Assembly: GCF_018691265.1 (NCBI RefSeq)
Contig: NW_024881261.1
Location: 23,461,374-23,525,373, forward strand
Reading direction: 5' to 3'
DNA length: 64,000 bases
DNA from: Tyto alba
Taxonomy: Eukaryota > Chordata > Aves > Strigiformes > Tytonidae
The stretch's first letter is position 1. Each line of letters opens with the position of its first letter. This document shows positions 14,201 to 29,579 of this stretch, one piece after another. The translations under genes were made by a program, and so were the position numbers. The notes below the pieces were generated by a model that saw only the letters and a program-made list of their open reading frames with translations, searched no databases and was not told the origin of the DNA.

Positions 14201-17132
14201 CCTTTAAGAAATTATGGTTATTTCTCCCCACTCAAATGTCTTTATCCTCTTTCAACTAAAAAGTATTTTAAACTATTAAAACTCACCAGTTAAAACATTC
14301 CAAAACATTGCAATGTTTCATAAGACTGCTTAAATTAAAAGTGAAGTTAATTTGAAGCTCAGTCTTGAAAGAACAATATTTAGCAGTTTTGAATATTTAG
14401 CAGTCTTAAAATTAGAACTTGTCCCATTTTCCAAATAATTAGTATTTGTATGATAATTATAGTTTGCCTATCATTTTAGTAATCCTTAAATAGCTTAGCT
14501 GTAAATAGAGAGTCCTTATCCAGAGTACAACAGTCTTTCTAACCAGTGGAAAACATTAAAAATCCCTTCAGCTACAGAGTTTAAGAGATCCCCATGGGTG
14601 TGGGGGAAAAGCAGGGATGAAGACAACACACACACATCATTTCCAGATATTCAAAGCCTGCAAAATGAAGTATAATTTGAAATCACAGTTGGGTGCCTTC
14701 AGAGAGGCTCAATCATTCAGAAATTATTTGGGATGTTAAGCATTTGGTATTTCCATCATTCCAAAACTTCACAAAGCCTGCTTCTCTGAATGTCCCCCAA
14801 GTCTGACTCTCAGCTCAGCTCAACTTTGGAGGAAGTAATTTCATTTTCCAGTTCTATCACTTAACCCTGAACCTTTTCCTCAGGCTGCTTATTTTCAGCA
14901 TTATACTAACAAGTCCCCCAGAGTTAAAGTTTTCCTTTGTGATAGCCTCTCGACCCAGACAAGGATTTTCAGAATGCCTCTACCTAGAAACTCCAGCTTA
15001 GTTAGAAGAGTTATTGCAAAACCATGCCTCCAACAAGCCCTATCCTGGACGTACTCTCAGCTGAAATATTTAAGACATACCAGTGTCTATCTGCTGTTTA
15101 CATATTCGTTAAAGAGCTTTTTCAGAAGTTGATACACAGTATGCCATTTCTTTATCTGAGTCACAAGTACAAAACATGATATTACCCTGACCTGTAATTT
15201 CAATGGCAAAGTCTCAAATACATCCATGATTTATTACCCCACACAATTTATACTGCTTTAAGTGTAGTCTTTAGACAACATAAGAGGAATACTTGAACCT
15301 ATCATAGTTAGTTTCATTAAGATCAAACATTAGGCTTTTTCAGGCAGAAATCCACCCTAAGAAGAGTGTTCAATAACTATAATTCTTAGTGCTTTTCTGC
15401 AGAGTTCAAGCTACTGAACAGCTAAGTCATTCATTTAGCATATGAATAAGAGGTATCCCTCAAAATACAGGCCTTTTCATGCAGGCCAGCTCAAAACTGT
15501 GGGGATCCACTGAAGTCTGTTCAGAACAGTAGTGAAGTTTCTGGGACAGCTCTATTTTCATGGAGTGGAAACTACATTAAGAAATCTAAGGTTCAGTACT
15601 TTTGTTCCTTCCTAGTCTGTCATAGCTCTTTTAGTTCAGTGCCTCTCCAATTTCCAACTACAATATCCTTCCAAAAACAACATTTCTGTGCTCAGATTTT
15701 TGCACGCAGCATCAGTCCTTTAAATACCAAAACCTAAGAACTTAAGTCACACTGCAGAAATGGAAAAAATGTTCTGCAGAACTTGGGAGGCGGGGGGGAG
15801 GAAAGGATTCCTCATATAGCTTTTCAACAGAGCTATACAATTTGCAAATCAATTTTGTTGTGCCAGCTACTAATTTGTGCTTTTATACTGTGATATTATT
15901 CTGCAGTTGATAGCAAACTTAGCAAGACAATGCTTCACCACCTGATCAACTGCATTAGATAAATAATGGCATTTATAATTTAAAATGGACAGTAGAGTAC
16001 TTAGTCTTGGTATAATTTTGGATGTTTAATTGACAGCACGTATCTTCAGCTGATATTCACCCTTCTCTCCCCATCAATTTCCTTCTCCACATACAACTAC
16101 CCATGAGGACAAGTATTTGATCCTTGAATTAAACATAAAACTGGAAATTTAGGGCTCTGTAGAGTCTCTCCTCAATCTGTGAAAAATACTTGAGAGCCCA
16201 GTAACAGTAGAAATCACTAAACAGAAGGTCTGAAGCAGGCAATTTTATGCTCATGAGCAAGTTGGAATTCATGATGAGTTTGGAAGTATCATTTCTGAGA
16301 ATGGGAGGAGATTTTGAGTATCAGTAACTAGCTATAGTAAGTGTTCTCCATAGTCCCAGCTACTTTTTCCCTCTGAAAAGGGAAAGGGGAGGAATAAAAA
16401 AATTCCGCAGGTGGTGTGAGTTTTTCTAATAGAATTCAACACATTTCTGGAAAGTGTTAAATAGGAAAAAACCCAAACTTTTAGGATCCCTGTAGCTCAT
16501 AAGTAGAGTCATCACTCTAACAGAGTTTCCTTAAACTGCAGTACATGAATAATGTTATGCATTATGTACAATCTTATGTAAGGTGTGGTACAAAAAACCT
16601 CAAAAATCTAGAAAGAACACAGCACCCTCCCAAATTTCAGACTATGCTAAGCAAGCATATATATCAGTAAGGCAATGCTATTCAGCATTCAATACTTAGC
16701 CTTTATTTCTACATTTCCTTCTCACCCCTTTCCAGCTGCCCTCTTGGGATAAGGCTGATGAGGGGAAGCTTAAAGGTAAAATAAATCAGAAAGAAAAGCA
16801 AGAATGAATTACAACTTAAGCTACTTCTTTATTATGTCTTTCACTCACATTGTGAATTTGGGCAACTTAAGATCTTTCTTAACTCATGCCACTAACAACC
16901 TACCCTAGATTGGGCCTCCAGAAGGGCTGTGCAGATATGTACTGCTGCCAGACTGGTTTCCAGCTCCTTTTGGGCAGTACATGCAGATTGCTGAAAGAGT
17001 CTTCCAGGAAGACCTTGAAAAAAATGTGGTGATCATTTACTGAACATGCTACTCTGGGTTTGCTGTGATGTATCTTGAAGCCTTCTGTAAAAGCCTTTCT
17101 CCATCCATTTCCATAAAGAGAGCTCCCTTCAA

Positions 17133-17148
17133 CACACACACACACTAC
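17133..17148. repeat. short (CA)n microsatellite
   Basis: About seven CA units on the plus strand; ordinary dinucleotide repeat. Confidence 0.7.
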
Positions 17149-20100
17149 TTCCTCCAAAACAAAAATCAACTCATGAGAAACTGTAGTCTCTTATTCTCTG
17201 CATTGGCACTACCTTAAAAAATGCATGGAGAGGAGACACTTCTAGATCTCTAGCTACCGCCCTTTGCCTTTTGTAACTGCTGCTCTTTGTATGCCTATCT
17301 GAGCAGCCTGGCCTGAGCCAGCATTCCTGGTTCACTAGCCAAAACCACAATACTTACAGATTATTCAATCAACTGCCTGGAGGAACGTATCTTCTTTTGG
17401 CAGAATGCAAATGAACTAATGCTTTATAAAAGTCTGTGTCAAAAAGAAGGAATCAAACACTAGAAAGTTAATAGTATAGGTTACCAGGTTTCCAGGAAGC
17501 AGCAGAGAACTTTCTGGTTTTGTGCCCTGTAATGCAATGTGCTACCAGAACAAACCCAATTAGTGACACAAATAGCAGAGATGAGGCCACATGAGGAACT
17601 CAACTGTTCAGGTTCTGCTGGCCCTACGCAGTTTTCTACACTGTCCCTTGCATAATGTGAATGACAGAGCAAGACTGACACAAACACAAGCTCACAAAAC
17701 ACGTTGCCTACTGAGGTTTTGCTTGTTATGGCCAATTTGCTCAACGTCATTCATGACACTGGCAACAAAATTTTATGCTACTGTAGAAGCTTCTTTCTGC
17801 TACCAAGAAATATTTGCTGTAAATGGTATGGTGGTCCTGTAACTTCAAACTTGCTCATTTTTATTTGCTCGTTAAATGCCTTTTGGGGAGAAAACTGTTA
17901 GGGGTAATTGCTTCTCTATCGATAAGCAGTCTTCAGAGTTTTTACAGCAAACATGGATCATATGAACCAAGCTAGACATTCTCCATTCACGTGTGGTAGG
18001 AGTCCACAGCATGGATTAAATTTTTGAAAAACTGCGTACCCTTGCCATCATTTAACACTAACTACTAGCCATCAAAAGAAAGGACTTTTTTTTTTTATCA
18101 GCCATAGTCTCCAGCCCCGGATCAAAACTCCCGTTATGCAGTGGTTAATAGACACCAGTTTTACAAGAACGTTAGACTGTGAACTATGTGTTCAGATTGG
18201 CATTTATGTCATGCTGTCCCCCACAACTGTAGAGCAAAAAAAGCAGGTACAAGGACTAAACACATGCAGGAAATAGTTAGAAATAGACTGAAATTGGCTA
18301 ACAGGGGAGAGTTCTCTTATCTGTTGTCCTCTGGTTTCTTCTACTGACAACAAAGCTTTCCTTGTTTTCTGAAACTTATCACATACAACTCCCTTGAGCT
18401 AAAGGTAGTGGATGCTTTTAAAAGGTGAATAAAAACTAAAAGCCATCTTCTTTCTGCTTGTATGTTATCTCATGGAAGTAGTCTGTGCACAGGTCTTCCA
18501 TGTAGTAGGAAGGATCAAACTACTGCCTATCTGGGCATACCATTGCTTTTTCTGCAAATGCAGCATGCCAAACCTTATAACCTTCATCAGAAACAGAGAG
18601 ATTGCCACCAAGTGGATATCTGGCCCACTAGTTGTCAGTTATTCCAACAAAGTTAACTCCTGGTCCTACGGTAAGCCACTGTACCAAAATGCCATTCTGT
18701 AATTCTCAAACATGCAAGATCTTCTCTATTGCCACTGTGTTCCATGTTTTAATCTTAAATGGGATGGAAGAAAAAATTATTACAGAGTTTGGCAGTGTAA
18801 AGTAATCAGTTATATTTAGTATTTCCAGAGTCATAGCTAGATAGGTTTTAGGCAAATAATGATTAAAATAAAACCTGAATATCTACAGGGGGAAAAGTGA
18901 GATAGTGACTGGGGAGGAATGAAAAAGAATTTATCAACTTAGCAATAAACTTCAGAACTCTAAAATAAAAATATTTTTTAAAGCTTTCTTTCCAGGTCAT
19001 TTTAATGCACTACAAGAGAATAACACGACTCCTTATATGGAAAGGAGTTGCATCTCAAGACAACTTAAAGCTGGATACTTTAAATCTGAACCCTTGCTAG
19101 GAATGGATTCACAGCTTAAAGAACTCTTGAGTTGGAACTTACTAGTTTGTGTCTATTTTGGAAAATATTCTGCACTGCCAAAAGAAAAAGGTCAACCTCA
19201 AATACCACAAACTTCATTACAGTATGGTCTCTCACTTGCCCAACACAAACCATCTTCTCTATCTTCCAGGTGACCTATATTTATTGATCAAATATTCAAG
19301 TACTTTTAACAAATTTAGGACTTATGACTTAAACTGAACTTTACTGGTATTCACCATAAGGGAAGGTTAAATGAGGAATGAAGGGAAGGACTAGATACTA
19401 AGTTTACACCCTTGTGTCTTGTACAGTGCACTTATTTAGTAGTTTTCAATTCCATGGCTGTTGCTTTGATTTTCTGAAGAATTTTGTGCTCAGCATTACA
19501 CACCTAACTGTGCAGTTCCTCTCAGCACACCCAAACAGCTTTGCAGTGACTACTGGTATTTTTCCTGAAGATATTCCACACCCCACAAAAACTTACTCAG
19601 ACCTCCTTCCTACAGATATCATGACAGAAAACACTTCTGCAATTTCTTCTCCACACAGTTGCTTTAGCACACAGACAATTGCCTAGAAACACATCTCTAG
19701 GCCACACAGAGGTGTAATACAGAATCAACCACATATATTCTCATTATATAATATTCTATTAACATCAGATTATTTTCCAGAAATTATACTGAACTGATTC
19801 TTAGAAGAACTCCTACCAATAAATTCTGAACCAGTAGACATAGGGAACGTACATGCCAAATTTGCCTTCTTGGTCATGTGTTAAACTCAACAAAGAGGAT
19901 CCAAAATTCCAGAGTGGTCTTCAGCTTAGAAAAGTAGTTTGATCCAAAAGACATAAATCCAAGCTTCCCAAGGGCTAAGCTGTATAAAAGCTGTGTTTTT
20001 TCAGCTGGATATGGTATTGAGTTACTTTAATTTCATCAGTTATCTTTTAGGTAAACATATAATGCTAGATATATGCGATGTCAAAACAGAACTGTATATT

Positions 20101-20193
20101 CCATGTAATACTTATTTTTCGGAAGTCCATTAATTCACGCCAGTAAAAATTGCATTTCCAGAACAGTACATTTGAGTTAGATCAAACAGGCGC

Positions 20194-20219
20194 TTTTTTT
20201 GGTTTTTTTTTTTTTTTTT
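20194..20219. repeat. T-rich homopolymer tract
   Basis: Two T runs separated by GG, the second about 17 long. Simple repeat. Confidence 0.7.
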
Positions 20220-23200
20220 ACTTGCTAACGCAAGAGTACTCAATGAAAAAGCACAAGATAGAGAAAACATCCTTCTTCCCACCCTTCAAAATAAGATTGG
20301 CTGCAAAAAAAAAAAACTCCAAATGAAACACCGCAATAGTATAATGTCAACAACAGCATGAAATCGTGCTTTGCTTTACACCAAGAGCTCATTTAGGAAA
20401 TGGTGCCTGCAGGTGTCAACTCTGACCATGCTGCTTTGCTTGGATAATGAACCAGGGGCTGAAGACTTGAGATAATTTTATTGGTGACAGCATTGGGGTG
20501 CTTAAGGGTCACAAAGGGTCCTTTGAGCCTTATGAACTGAAAAGTCACTATCCTAAAGATCATATAATTTTATATATGATGGGAAGAAGAAAGTATTTGT
20601 CACAATTTATAGACAGGAAGTAAAAACACATGGTTACAACACAATCACAAGAAGTTGGTGGTTAGATCTAAATATTTATACCAAGACAATTGTTCAAATT
20701 ACTTTGCCGGAGCCTTCCCTTCTCCAGTCTAACAGCACCAGGTAACAGGTCTACAGCGATAACAAGACAAACTCAGTAGTTACGATACCATGGTTAACTA
20801 GTAATAAGCATCAGAACCAGCTTCTGTGACCATGATTTGAAGGAATGGGAAAGACAATTCAGCCTAACTTCAATCTTCAAACACTTTTTCTTACAAGCAT
20901 AAGATTAAAACTGATGGAAGTAAGCAGCTGGTTTACAAGGCTGCAGGAAACCCAAGATAATTCTTCACAGACCTCTAAACACAATGCTTTCCTGTATACA
21001 GAAATGGTTTGACCAGAGGCTGAGGAGTAGCAAGAATTCTTATAGAGGATTTAAGGGGATACATTAAGACTAACTTCATATTTCTTAGCTATGTCAAGGA
21101 TTCTCACATACCTCCATCTTGTAGGTTTGTATGTTTCCTTCTTCACAGATTCATTTTCTTGCTGTTAAAAGATTCCCAACAGCAATGGAAATTGGACTTT
21201 GCTGTTCATCCAGAATTTGACACAAGCAATCTTGGTTACAAGTTTTTTCATATCTTTTCTTACTCTTGCTTTTACCTCAGCACCTGGGTCTCCACTGAAA
21301 CAAAGAAGAAAGCTTTCTTACCAGATATGTTCAAACCTTTCACAGACAAATCCCCAGAATGCTTCATGTTGATACCTTAACACTAGCACCACCACTGCTA
21401 CCTCAGTTATCCATTACACTGGACACACTTCCTCCAATTCCCAGCTTGCTCCTAGCCCAGGCTCTCCAGGAAACCCTTGTGTCCCTTCTCCATCCTAAGA
21501 AGAGAAATGGCCTACTAGGAAGCAAAATTACAATAGACATCTTCAAATCAATGGCATCATACATAAAAAGTTGACAGACTGCAACTTCCTACCTTTCTAC
21601 TGTCGTAGCTGTGTTCTCTGGTGTAAATGTCCTCATGTACTGATTTTTATTAGTATCAAAAAGCATCTCAACTAAATGGAGGCCCACTGAGCTGACTGTT
21701 GGTCTCAAACATCTGGTGATGATATGTCTAAATATTTCTAACAGTGCCTGCTATAGCTGAAAACAAACCCCACAAAATGTGGATAAACAGCTTAGCCTTA
21801 CACACATAAAGCACAACTTGTAAGTTCTTCATATGCTGCAGATCAAACCTCTCGGCTCACTATGACATCTGCCAGCTATGCCTTGGCACAGTCTGCTGCA
21901 AGTATCCCTTCTTGTGGGAACTCAACAGTGTCACACATTAATGGTGTTCCACAGTGCTTTGCAGAAAGAGACGAGAAGCCACTCCCATTGCCCTCCCTGA
22001 CATGTAGAGAAGGCAGCCAGAGTTCGTCAAAGTGGAGGCAAAAAGTTTGGTCTCATTAGGGAGTTGAAAACATCAAGATCAGCTATGGAAAATGCTTTGA
22101 ATGCCTGCATGCTCAGGTTTCATAACAGACTGGGGAGTGTGCTCCTGGAATTGGATCTCTCCCTCTGAGCACAGGAACCACCCAGAGATGTTTGGTTTGA
22201 GGGTGGATCTATCAATTCTATAGACGTTCATGAAGCCAGTCCTCAAGTTGCACCCCTCAGTTTGAAAAGGCAACAGATGACATACAAAGGAATTTGTTAT
22301 TTCCTATTAGGTTTTGTGCTTTAGATAACATTTTTTTTTTACTTCTTTGGGAAGACACCTTCATGGTGCAGAGTATCTTCTCATCCCTTGCAATGGCCAA
22401 GAAGGAAGTGCAAGTATGTATTACTGGAGACATGAGAGCTGGCCTGTAAACCCAAACCAACTAAACATGGTAGTTCCTATTCACTTGCTTGCTCTGCATA
22501 CAGTTGTCAGATGCAAGGAATCTCAAAGAAGGTCACCTGCCCAAATAAAGTTCTCAAAATGACTATAATACAAAGTCATCAACTGTTGTCCAGTCATATG
22601 GCCAGACAGCAGCTGAAGAGCTGATAAATAACCCTCATTATTTTCCTGCTATAACTAATAGTGACTTAAAGTCCCACCACATAAGGCTATTTACTTACAA
22701 CATAAAGGAAGTTGAACTCCTTAATTGATCCCCGTAGGACAGAAATATCACTGAAGTCCATCAGCAAAACTGAAAACAGGAAATGTCAGCTAAAACAGAG
22801 GATGCAACACAATGCCATTAAAAAAAAAAAAACAAAAACAACCAACAAACCAAAAGTGACAAAAATCTCAAGATAAGTTCCTCTTAAGTAAGAAACAGCT
22901 TTTTTATTACACACAATGCCACCAGCTGACTTACTCAGATGTATTCACATAGCTAGGACAGCTTTTCATGGAAACACACTTGCAATTTTACAAAGAGAAC
23001 ACTTGTACACTTTTGACTAAGTTAGTGCTCAAGGAACATGCTTGACGAATGCTTTAGAAGATTCAGATGAGTAAACCCAGGCTTCCGAAAATCCTTATAT
23101 TGGAACAGAATACTTCAGAAGTAAGGTTTTGGAGACTTCCAAGCACAACTAGATTTCATACAAGGGGCAAGTCTTAGATCAGTCAAAAACAGCTGAAACT

Positions 23201-25722
23201 CTGTTATCGACTGGACAAAGATCAGCTGATAGTGCACTAAGGACTTCACTACCCTAAAACACATTGTCCTATTCACAACACAGTTGCTAACCTTCTGTAG
23301 GTATCTCTCACTTATAGCCATAAATTGCATGAAGATAATATGAAAAAATATTTATAGGCACATCTGTTTATTAGCTTCTCTTTAACTAGAAACAAATTGG
23401 TTTAATTTGTGTCAGACAAGACTTTGTAAGCACACCCTGCCTTGCTATGAACTGCAATACCAGACCAATCATTATATTTGTTTATGCATCAGTGTCCTTA
23501 CCCTCCTCACTCCCGACCCACACATCAAAACCAGAGAGTAGAACAGGATCACAGATCCCTAGTACAAGCATGCATCCCAGGTCAGGGGCATTGCTGTATT
23601 TAATTCTTCTCTAGTTGCCAGTGTGCTTGTCTGTGCTGCATTTAGTCTCAGGACTGAGAAACCCATACACCTCTTCAAGTAAAAACACATACAGGACAGA
23701 AAGCACCAGTAGAAGAGTACAGACCTGATTTAAAAAAAGAATCCTCAAATGGTTGAGATCTCTGAATCTGACAGGGAAAAAACAAAACAAAACCACAGCA
23801 GATTTTTGCTCCCTTTTTAGACAGCACAGCACGTCCTGTTACAGTTCTGTGTACACTCAATACTCCCATTTCACCAGCTGTTAGAGGACCACACAGCAGG
23901 TAGGACCTCACTGGTAGATCTGGTCAAAAATTTAAAAGAAATCAAATTCATTCAAGCTCTATCTACTCTGATTTCTAGTCTAGCCTAGTAATCTAGTGCG
24001 CTAACCAGGACTATAAACAGTAATGGCTTTTAGGCTTCTTTTCCAAGGTAACCTAGAACCTAAAGAACTGGAAGCAAAGCACAGACTTTCTGAAATTCCA
24101 GGACTCCTTCTCCCAAAGCAAAAGCTCTAGGCTGAAAACCTCAAAGCTTTCAGATTCTAATCAGCTGTTCTGACTTGATCAACACTTCATTGTGTAATAA
24201 GCAAACAGGTGATTTCAATCAGCAACTGCCATTTCCAAGGGAGTATGGAAAATGTTCTGATTTGCAGATTGCTGCGAACAGTGTTTTTGTTCTGAGTTGG
24301 GATAAACTTGAGCTAAGATTTCTTATAAACCAGAAATACTGCAAGTTAATAATGCTCAAGAATAAACATTGCTTGTCATTTGGTTTTGTAGAGCATCTGT
24401 AAGTGGTTGGGGCATTGCAAGTGGCTTTTTAAGGGTAGCACTCAAAAACCCCATAAACACACCAAAGAAGTTAACCTCAGCAATTTAGGTTTTGTTGAAT
24501 TGAAGTGTTTCACAATGTCAGAGATTAACTGGAGAGAAAAACTGTGCTAAATTATACAGGCATCATTTAAAAGATAGTGTCCTGGGCATACAGATCACCA
24601 GTTCTGATAACAGAATGAACATTACAATCTGAGGTCAACCCAGACTGAAAGAAAAAAAATTCTCCCATTACAGAGAATAACATGCCTGCTCCTTGGGCCA
24701 CCAAATATTTCATGGCATTTTCTAGACCAGGATCAGCATGTCTTCCTTGTGGAGACTTTGTCTTTTCTTATAGAGACAACTGGTTTCAGATTATGCTTAG
24801 TCCCTCTGTGAAGATACAGTTCCTTATAGTTACAGTAAAGCAAATGTAACTATATCTAGTTCTAGTTTCTACTGGATGGAACCTGAATAATTATGTCCTA
24901 GACCCCTCATTGTTAAATTCAGAGTATTAGCCAAACTTGTAGGAGTTCTTTAAAATCAGGTATTGGAGGTTTATTCCCACTTTCACAGAGACTGAACAAG
25001 TCTTGATAAATAGCCTGTCAATTGCTGCATCCCACAGCATGTTGCTATGGTTTCATTAACTTGAAGCTGAAGCCAATACCCCAGTTCTTTAGAGCAACCC
25101 ACTAAGGCTTCTTTAAATAGGGTGGAGAAAGCTGCTTCTTCTACCAGACCTCACAAGGTCTGGACCAGTGAGCAAATCAAAGCTCATATATCCCTCAGAA
25201 GCAGCTCTAGCTAAGCCATACAAACCAAGCAGTTTGCAGTGCACCGATCTTGTTCAAGATGTGGCCAGACTGACTCCTAGGAAATACTGGAAAAAATATT
25301 TTTCTGGCAGTGCTCTTTCCTGAGATGCACTCTTGGCAACACAGTGATGCCACATATTTAGTACAAAGTCTTCTAGGGAGAGTCAGATGCTCTTAGTCAA
25401 GTTGAGATTTTCAATGGTTCCCCCTGGGTCCTAACTTCCCAGGAGCTTTGCCTGCTATCACCACCCTCATACCATCTCGTTAGAGTAATATAAGGATAAT
25501 AATTTACCAGGATTGTGACAAACTCAAGTCAGTACTTATGGAACTCCCTTTGTCCAATAAAAGATATTGAAATCAATGTGAACCAACACCTTCTAAAGGA
25601 CATCTCTTGTTCATTATGAGTACTTTTTGGCCACTAATGTTGTCTTAGTTTGTCATATATCACAGCATGGCACAGTGCACTTCTGAGAAAGCATATGCTG
25701 GCTATTTTTAAGTGCAAATGAC

Positions 25723-25739
25723 TTTTTTTTTTTTTTTTT
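25723..25739. repeat. poly(T) run
   Basis: Seventeen consecutive T; simple repeat in otherwise unremarkable DNA. Confidence 0.75.
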
Positions 25740-28700
25740 AAAGCAATCTATCTTTCTCCCACCGCTATACTCCACTGTGATCCTGGATTTCAGATGTTAG
25801 GAGTTACAGTTATGGAATGACCTGTTCCTTGGATTCAGCCATGCTGGAGTTTATGAAAAGGAGCATCAGTCATATTATATTATTTCCATGGGCACAGGCT
25901 TCACAGGAGCAATTAAGGCAAAGCTCCTTCTGAATTTTGCCTAGGGAAGAAACCCAGTGTCAAAGACAGTCTAAATAAATAAAACCACATACACAAACAC
26001 CTGCTGCTTTGAATTTAGAGATTTATGAACAAGGTTGGTATCCTTGCCACTTGCTCTCCTCTCCACCTCAAGCTCTAGAAAATTTTAATTTCACAAGACA
26101 CCCTGGTATCAATTACACCAGATAGAAGGCCTACTCCAGGCATGCATCAAAGTCAATGAGACAAGAATCTGTCCCAACCTCTACTGCAGCACAACCAGCA
26201 TTTATTTATCTTTTCCCTTGAGCACTGATGCTTGGTATTTAACTTGAACAAGGCCATCTAGACTGACTGTTTCCAGAACAGCAGCAATTAGCTGCTTATA
26301 TCCTGGTGATATCTCTGATTATAGTCTGACTTAAGAACCCAGGACTTCAGTTCTGGTTATGGATCAGGCATCTCTGTACCCCAGGAAAGCTGTTTAGCTT
26401 GTTTGTCCCCACCTTCTCTCACTGCCAGGATCTCAAGAATGACCAAATACTTAAGCTGCAGTTTCACAGAAACTTCCACAGAACAGCATCATCAGGCTGT
26501 ACTTTTGCAACCTGAACCAATCCAGCTGCTGTCCATCACAGTCCAGCACTGTCCTTGCCTCAGAGCCCCACACCCTTCCTTTGCATTAACAGAAAAGACA
26601 CCAAGAAAGTTATTACCTTTGTCATCAGATCTGAGAGCAAAGACAGCATTCCATGAGGACAGGTAAAGGCCAGAACCAGCAAATGGGAAGGAAAGGAGGA
26701 CTGTGTGGCCAATTAGACCAACCTCAGTTATCACAGCAGCACAGCTTTTGCAATTCTGAAATCTCACTAGCATGTGAAACTCTTATTTTTTGCAAGCTCA
26801 AGTATTAGATGTGGTATGAAAAGTGTGAATGGAAGGCCACAGAAGAGCATCTTGATCCAAAGAGTTTTCACTATTCAAGCTAAACAGAGTCTATTACGAA
26901 AGGACAAGATTAGACTCCCCAGCTATTATGAACTGAAGAAGGTCTATTGGCTACAGCAGTACTCACAGCCAGAAATGGTTTAAGCCCCAGAAGCTGAAGT
27001 GAGGTGGCAGACAGATGAGACAGGTCCTCTAGTTGGCTGAGCACTAGGACAGAAGGGATGCAGCTTGCCCACACAGCAACTCAGAAGCAGAACCAACTAG
27101 CTGCCCTTCCCTTTTCCTGTATACTCTTTCAACAATTTTAGCCATTCAGTCTAGTGCTTTCTAGGCTAAGCATCTGTTAGAGCTTATTTTGGCTCAGCTT
27201 CAGGTCCCAGTCTTGTTCTTGGGAAGGTATTTTGCCAAATGAAATAGCAACCTTTTGGCTCCAGTGCTTGTGAGCAGATATTTAAAATATTGTTTTTGTC
27301 AAGGACAACTTCTTTTGATGGGCTGCAAAAGAGCCAAATTCAACTTGAGACATTATTACAATCCCTTACAATCCCTGGAAGCTCTGGTTTGCATTTGATT
27401 AAAGGGCAATGGAAACCAAAGATTTCATTTTAATGGAGCAGTCTTGAGACTTTGCGAAAGGTCTATCCAAAACCCAGAACAACTACTGTGGTGACACAAG
27501 CTGAACATACTACTTAAAACAATTAAGTACCGTGTTCTATTTGTGTAGCATGTGCCTGTAATTTGACCTCAGCTGACAAAACAAATGCATTTAGCAACAA
27601 TTAAGATACATTAAAATCGGTACCGTTATGAACCCGTGATCAGAATTATGTCTTAGGAAAGGCTTGCTATTACACAGGAAATACAATTCTAGTTCCCATG
27701 CTGAACAAAGATGATAAAGACTAAACACTACCTTATGTAAGCCCTGTTAAATGCTGGACTATGCTACAAGTCACTATCTACGCAGGCAGTTGTATTTGCT
27801 TTGAGTACCTCAGTTGCAACAGAATACTGAACCACAGTTTTCAGTTGAAGAGATACGCTTCTAATGCTATTGACATGCACCATAACAGCCTAGAGATCTT
27901 CCATAAGAAAGCAGACTGAAATAAAAGCATACAAAAGTTTTCACGGAAAAGGAATATAACAAGCCGCAAGAAGTGTTTCAGCCTAAAAAAGGCTTCTGCA
28001 AAGCACTGGCTAGCATACAGTCTCCATCACTTTTGGAGAGTTCTGTTACAGGATTCACAGACACCCAAGGGTAAAAAGCACATTAAGGTGAAGCTTTACT
28101 AACATTATAGCCACCCATCAGCAGCTCTACAATTCTTAACCAATAACTTAATATTTCTGTGAGCCTTCATATACCTGTAAAAAAGTACAAGTCTCTCACA
28201 GAAATGAGAAGTATGTTCCACACACTACCTTTTTCCCCACAGCCCTTGGATTTGCTGTAGGTGGTGGCATGATTGATTGTTTGACTACCATCTGTCTAAC
28301 ATCTGCATTCTAGGGAAACCATTCTGCAAATAGAATTAGCTGGCTCTGGGCTACCATTATTCATAATGAATATTCTGTTGTATATTGAAGCCATCACTAA
28401 TGCTATCCCCTTAAAAAGATTTAGCATACTGACTTACGCTGTTTGCTCCCTTATGCTTGTCCTTCTGTGAAGTTATATGCCTGCATTACAAACATCACCA
28501 TACAATGCTAGCTGTGACACCTGAGCAAGTTAGCTTGGGTATGGGAAAGCTGACTGAGAACAGAAATTCAGTGGCCTCACTGTCATGTATTAGTCCAGAG
28601 AGGCTACTGTACTAACATGGCCTTAGGGCTTCTTGTACCTAAACTTTTTTGAGTGTGTCTACATTGTGATGTATTTGCCAATGTATTTGTTCCAATATAT

Positions 28701-29528
28701 ATAACAGAAATATATGTATGTTTGTGTTTTAATTATTATTTTCTTCTTGACAGTGATGCTATATTGCCATCAGCTTTCAACACTCAAATATCCTATCTAA
28801 CGATCCCCCAAATTGTGAGTGGGTGAAGGTTTCTGCATATTGATAAAACAGTATTTGCTTGATACAGTATTCCTATGGTCATAATATTCTTTTGTAACAT
28901 TGAGAATTAAAAATAGAATACAAAACTCTAAAAGCTGATATTATCACTTACTTTAGGACGACAGTAGCTTGTCTTAAAAAGAAAGAAACAAAGCCCAAAG
29001 CCAAAACCAGCAATTATTGCAAGACTTGCAAGAAAAGATGTGTTTGGCATCACATATCTGGTGGCAATACAGTAGCATGGCACCTTACACAAAAGAGAGT
29101 TCAGGGCTCAGAACAGCCATGAACAGAACTACAGGTGCTTCAATCATTTTAATGTCCAGAGGTTGCTACAAACTACATTTAGGATTCCTCTCCTGCTCCC
29201 TAAAGGCATAAGTAAGCTCAGCCAAACCACTGTTCATTCTGAACTGCAAGCTCTTTTGAGCTATATATCCTTTTGCGCCTGTATAGCTCCATCTGAACAG
29301 AAATAATAATCAAGGCTGCCAGAAATCCAGATCCCAGACTCCAGAAAGCTACTGAAGCTTTAAGGTGTCATGACCCAAATTCTGCTTGCAAAGTGAGTTT
29401 CTTGTAAACTCCCTCTAGACTCATAAATATAGTTCTGTTTCCGATAATGTGTTTCTATTTAGCATCTTTTCTTCATTTAAAACCATAATCCTTTGATAAC
29501 TTTGGGAATATATGGAAGATGTTTAAAA

Positions 29529-29579
29529 GCAAACAAACAAACAAACAAAGACAAAAACAATCAACAAAAAACAAAAACA
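29529..29579. repeat. (CAAA)n simple repeat
   Basis: A run of CAAA units grading into A-rich sequence, almost free of G and T. Confidence 0.7.
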